Source: Ferruginibacter sp.
GTDB taxonomy: Bacteria; Bacteroidota; Bacteroidia; Chitinophagales; Chitinophagaceae
DNA: 47,768 nucleotides
Assembly (NCBI RefSeq): GCF_014377975.1
Contig: NZ_JACMOO010000038.1
Span: 1 to 47,768, forward strand
Direction: 5' to 3'
Below the pieces are notes generated by a model. That model was not told the origin of the DNA and did not search any database. It saw only the letters and a list, made by a program, of their open reading frames with translations. Position numbers and translations under genes: made by a program. Positions 37,360 to 45,843 of this stretch are shown here, piece after piece (positions within the stretch are counted from its first letter, which is position 1; each line of letters starts with the position of its first letter).

Positions 37360-40300
37360 TTATTGCTTATTTTTTATAAAATGAAACACGTTTCCTTTGC
37401 CATTTTGCTCCAACCAAATAAAATAATTTCCGGTGGTTAACTCATTCAATTGATTTGGTAAAACCAACTGGTATTGACCCGGTGTTGCCATTCCACTGAA
37501 AAGAATTTTAAGCCGCTGTCCCAAAGGGTTTACAAGGGTTAGATTTACCATACCAGTTCCGCCAATAAAATAATCAATTACTACCTGCCCAATAACAGGA
37601 TTGGGCGTTAATTTAATGCCATATCCATCCTTTAAATTTCTGATAGCAGGAATATTGAAACCGGTAGTAAAATTAGACAGCACATAATTCGTAGCAGGCG
37701 TTGCAGTACAATTCGTGCTAACCCTCCAATCGTAATTTGTACCGGGCTTTAAATTAGATAACGTTATACTTCCAGTAGTAGTATTTTTAACTTCATTCAT
37801 CCATACTGTTGAGCCGGTTGGTTTAAAATCTACTGTATAAAATAAGCCATTTTGACTATTCCAGTTTAACGTGGTACTATTGTTAGTAATGTTGGAAACT
37901 AATAACCCCGATGGAGCCGGAACTGCATTGCAACCGGTTAAGCTTATGTAAACATGGTATTCGCCGGGTTGCAAAGTAATACTTTGAGTTGTACTGGCAA
38001 TATTAAAACTATCGGTTACTCCATTTATACCAGTGCCTGTTCCGTTTGCTACATAATTATACCAGCCATCTGCTTTTTGAAATGTTACGGTTCTTGTTTG
38101 AGCAACAACATCCATATTTGCCACTACAGTAACATTTATGCCTCCGGCGATGGAATCTGCAATTTGAAAACGCCTTACCAATCCACCGTTATCATTGAAA
38201 TCATAATTAAAAGTTGAATTATTAAATACAGATGGATTTGAAAGTCTGAGCTTAATAAGTTTTGCATAAACATTGTATAAATTGAGGCGATTTACATCAG
38301 CCATATATTCCCAATGCGGCGGTTTTGCTCCTGTTCTTGAGCCATCATTAATGCTGATATCATAACCTCTTTCGCCAAACTGCCAAAGTAATTTTGGACC
38401 CGGCACAGTAAAGAAAACTGCTGCAGCAGCAGCTTCCTTTTGTAAGGCCGTTGGTAAAGTTTTTACACTATATGTACCGGCGCCATTACCGTATTGCAAG
38501 TTTTTGTACATCAACCTTTCCTCATCATGACTTTCCATATAGCCCATTTCAGCGGGAGTTGTAAATGCCTCCTGCGGATCGTTATAAACAATTTTAGAAA
38601 AATCAGAATTACCTGCATACCCCATCGTAGCCTGGTTGTAGGCCCCGTTATTATTACCCCAAAGTAAGTATCCTTTGGCAGCATAAGCCTGTTCTTCCGT
38701 ACGTTGGACGCCTAAAAATTCCAGGATCATATACGTATCAGGATATGTAGCAATTACATGATCGTAATAGCGGTTTAGGTTTGCAACACGGCTGGCATCA
38801 TAATTTTCTACCGTTGTTCCATCGCTTTTCGTTTGAGTAAAACCCTTTGCAAGATCTAATCTAAAGCCATCTATTTTAAATTCCGACAACCAGTAATCCA
38901 TCGATCTTTCTACCAGGTATTGCGTTGCTGCTGAAGTATGGTTTAAATCATTAAAAACACTATAAGGATGCGGAGCATTCTGGTTAAACCAGGGACTATT
39001 TGCAGCAGGACCATTTGTGGCAGCATCCCAATATAATTTACCTTCGGAATTACTGTAGGCGTCCATTTGATTGTACACTACATCCATTATTACAGCGATA
39101 CCATTTTGGTGGCAGAGATCAATAAATTCTTTGTATTTATTTTTGGTTCCGTAAGCTTTATCCAGTGCGCAATAAAAAGTTGGATTATAGCCCCAGCTAT
39201 CATTTCCGCTAAATTCGCTTACCGGCATTAATTCGATGGCATTAATTCCGAGGCGTTTGAAATAACCAATTGTATCAATCAGCATCTGGTAATTACGGGC
39301 ATTTCCAAAGTCGCGTACCAGCAATTCGTAGGTTATCAGGTTACGTTTTTCCGGTCGTACATAATTGGTTTGCTTCCAAATATAAGCAGGTGCGCAAGGT
39401 TGCAGCACACTAACTATTCCATTTTTATTTGAAGTAACATTTGAATTGGTAGGATAAGGCATCAAATCAGGATAAGTAGCGGCGGGAATAGACGGATCGT
39501 TAAAAGGATCCAATATTTTTTCTGCATATGGATCTGCTATATAAATGGAGTTATCTACCAAATACTGATACGCATATTCGGTACCTGAAGTAAGCCCGGA
39601 AATGGTTAACCAATAGTAATTTCCATCGGGTGTTTTATTCATTTGAAATTGAGACTGCGCAAGCCAATTGCTGCCAGTAAAATCGCCGAGTACCACAGCG
39701 GAACTTTTATTGGGTGCAAAAAGTACTAAGGTTGCCGAACTGCAATCTGTACCATAATTAATACCTTCTGCAACACCTGCAGGCAATGGGGCAACGACCG
39801 CTGTTGGCGCAACATAAAATTTAGCCGAATCGTAATAACTAACACCGGCAATAACCAGTTCTGATACCAATACCTGGTTGCCGCTGGTAGTAATTATGGG
39901 GTTAGCGGTAATGGTATCTTTTGTAGTAATCGGACCGGCAACTTTTGTTCCGTTTAAATACATATTTAATGTACCTAAATTGGTGGAAGCCACAGCAGTT
40001 GAAGGTATAGCCTGATTAAGGGTGGCAACAACAGGCTCATGCGCAACAGTATAAAAAGGCAAAATATTAGGATGAATAATTTGAATATGATTGGATGCTA
40101 TGTTGTAGATGGGTACATACATATCTGAGCCATCGGCATTGCGTTGCACCTTGCTACCATCGGCAGTACGAAATAACAGGGCAATGCTTAAAATAGTTTC
40201 CCCAAAAGGCACACCGCCATTTGCGGAATTAAAATAGGTACGGGTATTTGGTATGGTAAAAGACCATTTATTATTACCCAATGAAGTTGCAACCGGAGCA

Positions 40301-40548
40301 GTAGTTGTTGCCCAGGTAGTGGGCGTATATTTCCAATCTTTTGAATCTTTGCTGGCACTTGTAATTATCCCGAAATGCAGGTAAATGGGAGTTGTAACGC
40401 CCATTAAACCCTGGTTACCTTGTGTAGCATCTACCGTAATTGTTATACTTGAAACATCTGAAGCAAATTGTGGAGACCAGGATAATAGTTGGGCACTTAC
40501 GGCAAAGCTTATAAATATAGTACTGATTGAAAGAATGATCTTTCTCAT
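37360..40548 (-). CDS. Secreted multidomain GH13 alpha-amylase with T9SS sorting domain
   Basis: About 1060 residues from the ATG at 40548 (MRKIILSISTIFISFAVSAQ is the signal; residue numbers here count from the open-frame start at 40596). Order: an N-terminal beta region that may bind starch, a CBM48-like domain (about 275-370; VLFAPNKSSAVVLGDFTGSN), a GH13 barrel (about 415-860) with nucleophile Asp581 in GFRLDLAKGF, acid/base Glu626 in MILEFLG and His690-Asp691 in MESHDEERL, then an FN3 domain (SGLLVSNITNNSTTLNWNS) and a C-terminal type IX secretion sorting domain (GIKLTPNPVIGQVVIDYF to the end). Region I reads DVVYNQ where DVVYNH is usual. It should cut alpha-glucans outside the cell. A palindromic operator-like site lies just upstream. 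Confidence 0.93.
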   Translation of the reverse strand: MRKIILSISTIFISFAVSAQLLSWSPQFASDVSSITITVDATQGNQGLMGVTTPIYLHFGIITSASKDSKDWKYTPTTWATTTAPVATSLGNNKWSFTIPNTRTYFNSANGGVPFGETILSIALLFRTADGSKVQRNADGSDMYVPIYNIASNHIQIIHPNILPFYTVAHEPVVATLNQAIPSTAVASTNLGTLNMYLNGTKVAGPITTKDTITANPIITTSGNQVLVSELVIAGVSYYDSAKFYVAPTAVVAPLPAGVAEGINYGTDCSSATLVLFAPNKSSAVVLGDFTGSNWLAQSQFQMNKTPDGNYYWLTISGLTSGTEYAYQYLVDNSIYIADPYAEKILDPFNDPSIPAATYPDLMPYPTNSNVTSNKNGIVSVLQPCAPAYIWKQTNYVRPEKRNLITYELLVRDFGNARNYQMLIDTIGYFKRLGINAIELMPVSEFSGNDSWGYNPTFYCALDKAYGTKNKYKEFIDLCHQNGIAVIMDVVYNQMDAYSNSEGKLYWDAATNGPAANSPWFNQNAPHPYSVFNDLNHTSAATQYLVERSMDYWLSEFKIDGFRLDLAKGFTQTKSDGTTVENYDASRVANLNRYYDHVIATYPDTYMILEFLGVQRTEEQAYAAKGYLLWGNNNGAYNQATMGYAGNSDFSKIVYNDPQEAFTTPAEMGYMESHDEERLMYKNLQYGNGAGTYSVKTLPTALQKEAAAAAVFFTVPGPKLLWQFGERGYDISINDGSRTGAKPPHWEYMADVNRLNLYNVYAKLIKLRLSNPSVFNNSTFNYDFNDNGGLVRRFQIADSIAGGINVTVVANMDVVAQTRTVTFQKADGWYNYVANGTGTGINGVTDSFNIASTTQSITLQPGEYHVYISLTGCNAVPAPSGLLVSNITNNSTTLNWNSQNGLFYTVDFKPTGSTVWMNEVKNTTTGSITLSNLKPGTNYDWRVSTNCTATPATNYVLSNFTTGFNIPAIRNLKDGYGIKLTPNPVIGQVVIDYFIGGTGMVNLTLVNPLGQRLKILFSGMATPGQYQLVLPNQLNELTTGNYFIWLEQNGKGNVFHFIKNKQ

Positions 40549-40560
40549 ATCGCAATGGTT

Positions 40561-40583
40561 TAATGTGTAAATTAAACACATTA
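40561..40583. promoter_or_regulatory. Putative operator upstream of the GH13 amylase gene
   Basis: A perfect palindrome with 8-base arms (TAATGTGT at 40561-40568, ACACATTA at 40576-40583) around seven A/T bases, ending 12 bases before the amylase ATG. Its 19-base minus-strand core GTGTTTAATTTACACATTA matches both sites before susC of PUL 2 at 15 of 19 positions. Its place in the leader fits a repressor operator. Confidence 0.62.
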
Positions 40584-40773
40584 TTGAAAATAGCAAAAAA
40601 ATATTTTAAAAGGAAACTCCTGTTTGTAAATTCAACTTAAATTATTGTTTGAATGGCCGTAATTTTTATGCACAATGACTTACCGGAAAATACTTTCTTT
40701 AATTTAAGCGCCCGTGTATGCTACACGGTTGCACCGGGTCAAGTGTTCAATAGTTTTAATTAAATACTATAAT

Positions 40774-40808
40774 TAAAAAAAGCCTGTAAACATTAAAGTG
40801 TACAAGCT
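40774..40808 (-). terminator. Rho-independent terminator of the thiol peroxidase gene
   Basis: AGCCTGTAAAC at 40781-40791 pairs with GTGTACAAGCT at 40798-40808 (9 of 11 bases). Read on the minus strand, the hairpin is followed by TTTTTTT. It lies about 77 bases beyond the peroxidase stop codon. Confidence 0.65.
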
Positions 40809-40884
40809 AACATATTTTCGAAAAATCATCTTTTTCGCAATAAAGAGTTGTGGGGAAATGAAAATGTCTGACCGAAAAAATAAC

Positions 40885-41502
40885 TTATTTCACAGCAGCA
40901 ATTGCAGCTGCATAATCAGGTTCCTGGCCTATTTCAGGCACTTGTTGCTCATATACAATTTTGCCATTTTGGTCAACAACAATTACTGCACGACTCAGTA
41001 AACCACGCATAACACCATCTGCAATCTGAACACCATAGGTGTTGCCAAAATCAGACCTGAAATCTGAAAGCATTACTACATTTTTAATTCCTTCAGCGCC
41101 GCAAAATTGTTTTTGAGCAAAGGGTAAATCTTTAGAAATACAAAGTACGGTCGCATTCTTTAAGCTGGCAGCCTCTTCATTAAATTTTCTAACTGCTTTG
41201 GAACATACACCCGTATTTACACTTGGGAAAATATTCATTATAACATATTTATCCTTAAAATCGGATAAGGTCTTTTCTTTAAGATCAAGTCCGGTTAAAT
41301 TAAAATCTTTAACCTGCGTTCCAACAGCTGGTAACTTCCCCACAGTAAGCGTAGGTGTACCTCCTAATGTGATAAGAGTACCACCTGTAGCATTGTCGGC
41401 AGCTTTTGTTTGAGCATAACAATTTGCAGTTAATAAGGCGGCACCGAGAAAAACTGAAAACAGGATTTTTGTAGTAAAGGCTAACTTATTTTTAAAATTC
41501 AT
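40885..41502 (-). CDS. tpx: Thiol peroxidase (Tpx), exported form
   Basis: A 205-residue atypical 2-Cys peroxiredoxin of the Tpx family. The ATG at 41502 was chosen over an upstream TTG at 41511. The active-site motif FPSVNTGVCSKAVRKF contains the peroxidatic Cys (100), and the resolving Cys (134) in LPFAQKQFCG lies 34 residues on, the spacing known in E. coli Tpx. The Tpx start signature LITLGGTPTLTVGKLPAVGT is present. Unusually, a hydrophobic signal sequence (FTTKILFSVFLGAALLTANC) precedes the domain, possibly with a lipobox-like LTANC. Most Tpx proteins are cytoplasmic, so this one probably reduces peroxides in the periplasm and needs a periplasmic thiol partner. It is a single-gene unit with its own terminator. 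Confidence 0.93.
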   Translation of the reverse strand: MNFKNKLAFTTKILFSVFLGAALLTANCYAQTKAADNATGGTLITLGGTPTLTVGKLPAVGTQVKDFNLTGLDLKEKTLSDFKDKYVIMNIFPSVNTGVCSKAVRKFNEEAASLKNATVLCISKDLPFAQKQFCGAEGIKNVVMLSDFRSDFGNTYGVQIADGVMRGLLSRAVIVVDQNGKIVYEQQVPEIGQEPDYAAAIAAVK

Positions 41503-41511
41503 CACAATCAA

Positions 41512-42449
41512 TTTTTATTTAATAAAAATGAAGGTAGCTAAAATAGTTTGATCATATGATGGTTGTTTAATGAGGAAACTAATTTTTTATTTTTAATTTA
41601 CTTCCATACGTACTAAGTTAATCAGCTTCCTATCAGCTTCACTGAGCAATAAATACCCTGTTACCGTTCTCCTGTTCAATGCTAAAACATTAGTTATTGA
41701 CCGATGACGTAATCTCTACCTGTGTAATCGTTGAACTTCGCAATTCGTGATCTATTCTTCAACTATTTTTGTATCCATTTTTATTGACCTTTAGTGGCCT
41801 CCAAAGCTGTAACTTTTAATAACGGATCATGCATTCATATTTGCCGAAGTTGTGCACGCTTATTTACTGAATCTGTGCATTTTTATCTGCCGTTCTGTAG
41901 TGTTTATCAATTGCCTTTAAAATAGTTAATATACTAAAGTAGAAAGAATGTTTTATAATTTACTAACCTGATCTGTTAGCTTAACTACATCCAGATTTTT
42001 ATAATTTTTATTTACACAATAGGTAAACAGTTTCCTTATTTTATATTCTGCCATTTCATTACGGTAAGGCAAAGAATCGGCCTTTGCTTTGTTTGCTGAA
42101 TGAATCCTTATAACACCAGATATGGAAATACCAGCTATCCCGACCCCATTCCCCATTCATTTATCCGTTTAAATTGGCGTGATGGAAAGGGGGGCAACAA
42201 TCGTGGATTTTCCACAGTAGCAGTAAAATTTATTTTGGTATTTGAACTATAGGTTTGTCATTTTTATTAAGCAATTTAAATCCTGTAACATTAGAATCAT
42301 TATTAAGCATTTCAAATTCTTGTGAAATAGATTCTCTTACTGTAAAACATGTTTGAAATATTTAGCGCTTTGTATGGTATAATTCCTACATTTAACAAGC
42401 TATTCCGTTTACCCTGTCATTATTATTTTTATAGGTAAACTTTAATAAA
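41512..42449. other. Long intergenic region, decayed DNA with a degenerate repeat
   Basis: Over 0.9 kb with no intact gene. On the minus strand around 41600-41720 a stretch reads RSITNVLALNRRTVTGYLLL and SEADRKLINLVRMEVN before a stop, possibly a scrap of a lost gene. A 67-codon minus-strand frame (41953-42156) overlaps the repeat at 42124-42214 and is not recognised. The tpx leader begins with an A/T-only palindrome at 41511-41529. The last 230 bases should contain the promoter for the FAD oxidase pair. Confidence 0.4.
42124..42214. repeat. Degenerate about 90-bp repeat, copy 1
   Basis: This stretch matches 47537-47627 in the same orientation along its whole length, with a few substitutions and short indels. 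Shared blocks include GGAAATACCAGC, ATTCCCCATTCA, CGTTTAAAT and TCGTGGATTTTCCA. In one plus frame this copy reads HSFIRLNWRDGKGGNNRGFS, without stops over the repeat. Its origin is not recognised. Confidence 0.65.
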
Positions 42450-44054
42450 ATGGATCCTCAAAAAGTAAATGGGTTAGACTATTTCTTGCCAACAAAAATC
42501 GACGATGTACTATGGCTGGTAAATGATGCCGTAGCCAAAAGCGAAATCATCTGTGTTCGTGGAGCAGCGCACTCTTTCCCGCTTATCAATACATTGGAAA
42601 AAGGTTCAACAGGCCGCAGGCCCTACAAATATGTAATGCTCAGCAACCTGTATGGTATAAAGTTTTTAGAAAATGATTTGGTAAAAGTTGATGCAGGTTG
42701 TCATCTTGGCCCCGATCCTTGGGATCCTTTGGGCGTTTCCAATAAAGAGAATTCTTTATTGTTTCAGCTCAATAACAAGGGGCTCGCCCTTCCCGATCTT
42801 GGGGGCATTACACATCAAACTATTGGCGGTTTTTTAAGCACTGCATCATCCGGCGGCTCAACCAAATTTTCTTTTGAAGATGCTTTAATGAGTGTTGATA
42901 TTGTTACCTGCGAAGGTGGGGTGGCTACTTTAAAAACATTCAGCAGACCGGCGGATGGCAATGAGGATGATCCATTTTACGGCGCAGCCATTGCTACCAT
43001 GGGTTTGTTCGGTGTTATTGTTTCCGCTACTTTTAAATGTGTACCAAAATTTTACATCACCGGCGATGAAGCCACCACGTATGAAGCAGATTGCGAAATA
43101 AATCTTTTTGGCAACGACATTACGGGTAAGGATGCAAAACCCAGCCTGGAAACATTTTTTAAAACAACAGATTATACCCGTTTAATGTGGTGGCCTCAGG
43201 AAGGTGTACATAAAATGGTGGTATGGAAAGCGAGCCAGGCAACTGAACTGCAGGCAAACGCCTGGGCCAAAAATGCCTATGAAAAAAGAGGCGAGGAGCC
43301 AAAACTTTTAAAACCTTATGAGGAAGTACCTTATGTTTTTAATAGTCCTGCACTGGCTACAATGGGCGCTGATTTTTTATTTACAGCCATCGGCAGGTGG
43401 CCCGATTAGCTGCAGGAACTATTGGGCGACACCCTAGAATATAATGTAATTAAGACAGCTGTTGACCTGATGTTTTACCCATTATTGCTACCTAAAATAC
43501 TGGATATATTTGTTACGGTAGATAAACCGGATAATAAAAATAAAGGCCCGCAGCTTTTTGCAAATGAATGGTGGACAGGCTTGCCGATGGATAACCAGAT
43601 GAGTGATAAACTGATGCCTGTTTGGTTTACCGAAATGTGGATAGATATATCGCAATCGCAACAGGTGATGAAGGATCTGCTTGATTTTTATAATAAAAGC
43701 ACAGACAATACCGGGGCCTTTAGCTTCGAAATTTATCCTGCCAAAAGCAATAACTTCTGGCTGAGTCCATCTTACAAACTGGATGTGATACGCATAGATG
43801 TTTTTTGGTTTGGCAACAATACCGGCGACCCCGTAAAATTTTATCAAAAATTCTGGACTCTTTTACAAAAATATAATTTTCGTCCGCACTGGGGTAAATA
43901 CCTGCCCGACAGTAAAGGCGACCAGGGCGTAAAATACCTGCAGGCCAATTATCCAAAATGGAAAAACTGGAGAGACCTGAGAACGCAACTGGACCCTCAA
44001 CAGGTTTTTGTAAATGATTACTGGCGGGATCACCTTGACATTGATACTCCTTAA
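42450..44054 (+). pseudogene. FAD-linked sugar/lactone oxidase with in-frame TAG
   Basis: A gene of 535 codons interrupted by one TAG at codon 320 (43407-43409); the same frame continues to 44054. It belongs to the vanillyl-alcohol/aldonolactone oxidase family. The N-terminal FAD-binding domain (VRGAAHSFPL with His41, the usual site of covalent FAD linkage; GGITHQTIGGFLSTASSGGS) is followed by a lactone-oxidase-type C-terminus (RPHWGKYLPD, QLDPQQVFVNDYW). The downstream paralogue has Trp at the TAG position (WPDWIYTL against WPD-stop-LQELL), so a TGG-to-TAG change is the simplest cause. It may be a recent pseudogene, a read-through gene, or a sequencing error. Both halves otherwise look intact. 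No signal peptide is seen. Confidence 0.85.
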
Positions 44055-44106
44055 ACTATTGTGGGAATGTTAAAAGTTTTTTTACAATTGAATAAAATGA
44101 TGAATT

Positions 44107-45672
44107 ATGATACAGCCTGCAGCCAATGGCTTATACCATCCAGCAAATGAAAACGATATTGTTGAACTGGTTGAATATACTATACAAAATAAATTACAGG
44201 TAAGGGTTAGGGGAGCAGCACAATCTGTTGTTGAGGGCGTGTATGCCGATGGCTATAATGCTGCTACCGGCGCCTTTGGTAATAATATAAATATTGAATT
44301 GGACCAGATGAGGACCGTAACATTTGGTGAGGGTAACAGCCAGGTTACGGTGGGCGGTGGTTGTAATCTTGGTACAGATCCGTTTGATCCTTCCGGTGTT
44401 TCGGAACTATCGCAGGATAAAAATTTATTTTTTCAGTTAAATCAAAAAGGGCTGGCAATACCTAATGTAAGCGGGGCCATTCACCAAACGGTTGCCGGTT
44501 TTATTTCAACAGGTTCTTCTGCCGGAACCATGCAGCATTCTTTTGATGAATGTATTTTGTCAATCCGCATCATTGATGGCACAGGCAAAATAAATGTTTT
44601 CAATAAAACTGATAATACTGATGATACTTTTTATGCTATCCCGGTTTCAATGGGCTTGCTGGGTATTATTACACAGGTTACACTGCAATGTGTACCGGCA
44701 TTTGATATTATCGGCGAACAGGCTACTACCCCAGTTGCAGATTGTGCCTATGATTTTTTTGGGCCGGGCACAACTGATAAACCTTCTTTAGAAACGTATA
44801 TCAGGAAAACAGAATTTTCACGCATTTTATGGTGGCCCGTTAAATCGCTAAAACGTGCCATTAGCTGGAAGGCCAAAACCATGCAGCCTGGTGATTATAC
44901 TGCAGGCACCGGAAGCGTGGACAGTTTTAAACCCAAACCATATCAACCCATGTTTCCGGCACTGTTAGGCAGTACACTTCCGTCCGAAGCGGTTGCTGTT
45001 ACGGGGTTTCAGCTAATAGCCACCTGGCCCGACTGGATATACACCCTGCATGGTAACAGCAGAGCCGAAAGTAGCTTTAAAGAAAAGATGCTTGAACTGG
45101 GCCTGGAAATAGTGTTTCCCTATTTTTATCCATTGTTGACGGATTTTTATTTTCCTGTAAATACAATCGCCAATCCGCCGCAGATATTTTGGGATAACTG
45201 GCTTAACAGTTTACCGATGGATAAAGTTGAATACAGCGGCAGTTTATTTAACCTTGCTTACAGCGAAATGTGGGTGTCTGCAGATAAGGCGATGCAACTG
45301 GTAAATGTGTTGGAAAATGATTATAACACAAAGGGATATAGTGCCACTAGTTTTTATACCGTAGAAATTTTAGGTGCAAAAAAAAGTAATTGCTGGCTAA
45401 GCCCTGCTTATGGCAATGACGCTGTAAGGATAAATATTTTATACTTTCAAAAATCTAAAGTTATACCGGCTGATTATTTTCAGCAATTCTGGGATCTATT
45501 AAATAAAAACAATATCCCTTTCAGGCCACATTGGGGTAAGGCGCTTCCTGCAGTAGTTAATTTAACTGACTGCTATCCAAAATGGTCCGTCTGGAAAACG
45601 CTGAGAGATCAAATGGATCCGCATAAGATTTTTTTAACGGATTACTGGCGGGGGCGCCTTGGATTAACTTAA
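44107..45672 (+). CDS. FAD-linked oxidase paralogue (aldonolactone/alditol oxidase-like)
   Basis: A 521-residue intact paralogue of the preceding gene, 52 bases downstream on the same strand. FAD-binding motifs are conserved (VTVGGGCNLGTDPFDPSGVS, SGAIHQTVAGFISTGSSAGT), as is the C-terminal motif FRPHWGKALPA, then QMDPHKIFLTDYWRG. The residue matching the flavin-linking histidine is Gln39 (VRGAAQSVVEG), so FAD is probably bound non-covalently or the protein has changed role. Members of this family oxidise sugar lactones or polyols with oxygen or another acceptor. No signal peptide is seen. The substrate cannot be told from sequence. Confidence 0.88.
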   Translation: MIQPAANGLYHPANENDIVELVEYTIQNKLQVRVRGAAQSVVEGVYADGYNAATGAFGNNINIELDQMRTVTFGEGNSQVTVGGGCNLGTDPFDPSGVSELSQDKNLFFQLNQKGLAIPNVSGAIHQTVAGFISTGSSAGTMQHSFDECILSIRIIDGTGKINVFNKTDNTDDTFYAIPVSMGLLGIITQVTLQCVPAFDIIGEQATTPVADCAYDFFGPGTTDKPSLETYIRKTEFSRILWWPVKSLKRAISWKAKTMQPGDYTAGTGSVDSFKPKPYQPMFPALLGSTLPSEAVAVTGFQLIATWPDWIYTLHGNSRAESSFKEKMLELGLEIVFPYFYPLLTDFYFPVNTIANPPQIFWDNWLNSLPMDKVEYSGSLFNLAYSEMWVSADKAMQLVNVLENDYNTKGYSATSFYTVEILGAKKSNCWLSPAYGNDAVRINILYFQKSKVIPADYFQQFWDLLNKNNIPFRPHWGKALPAVVNLTDCYPKWSVWKTLRDQMDPHKIFLTDYWRGRLGLT

Positions 45673-45709
45673 GTAATGTTGCAGCTGATTTATACCTTGC
45701 TTATAGGAT

Positions 45710-45717
45710 TATCTTTG
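45710..45717 (+). promoter_or_regulatory. Possible Bacteroidota -7 promoter element
   Basis: TATCTTTG matches the Bacteroidota -7 consensus TAnnTTTG and lies about 127 bases before the adenylate cyclase start. No convincing -33 TTTG was found at the right distance, so this is weak. Confidence 0.25.
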
Positions 45718-45789
45718 CATGCGAATGAAAGATAAGAATAAGATGAAGCATCGATTGGTGGAGAAAGGATGATCATTAGTGAAATATTC

Positions 45790-45817
45790 ACCATTGACCA
45801 TTTACCATTGACCATTC
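45790..45817. repeat. Short tandem repeat before the cyclase gene
   Basis: Two copies of a 14-base unit, ACCATTGACCATT followed by T or C, in tandem 26 bases before the cyclase start. Such short CCATT-type tracts are a common intergenic microsatellite in Bacteroidota. Confidence 0.6.
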
Positions 45818-45843
45818 ACACTATATTATTTTAAACAAAAAAA

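Noticed and set aside
44594-44791. A plus-strand frame inside the second FAD oxidase
   Set aside because: It is an out-of-phase shadow of the intact oxidase gene.
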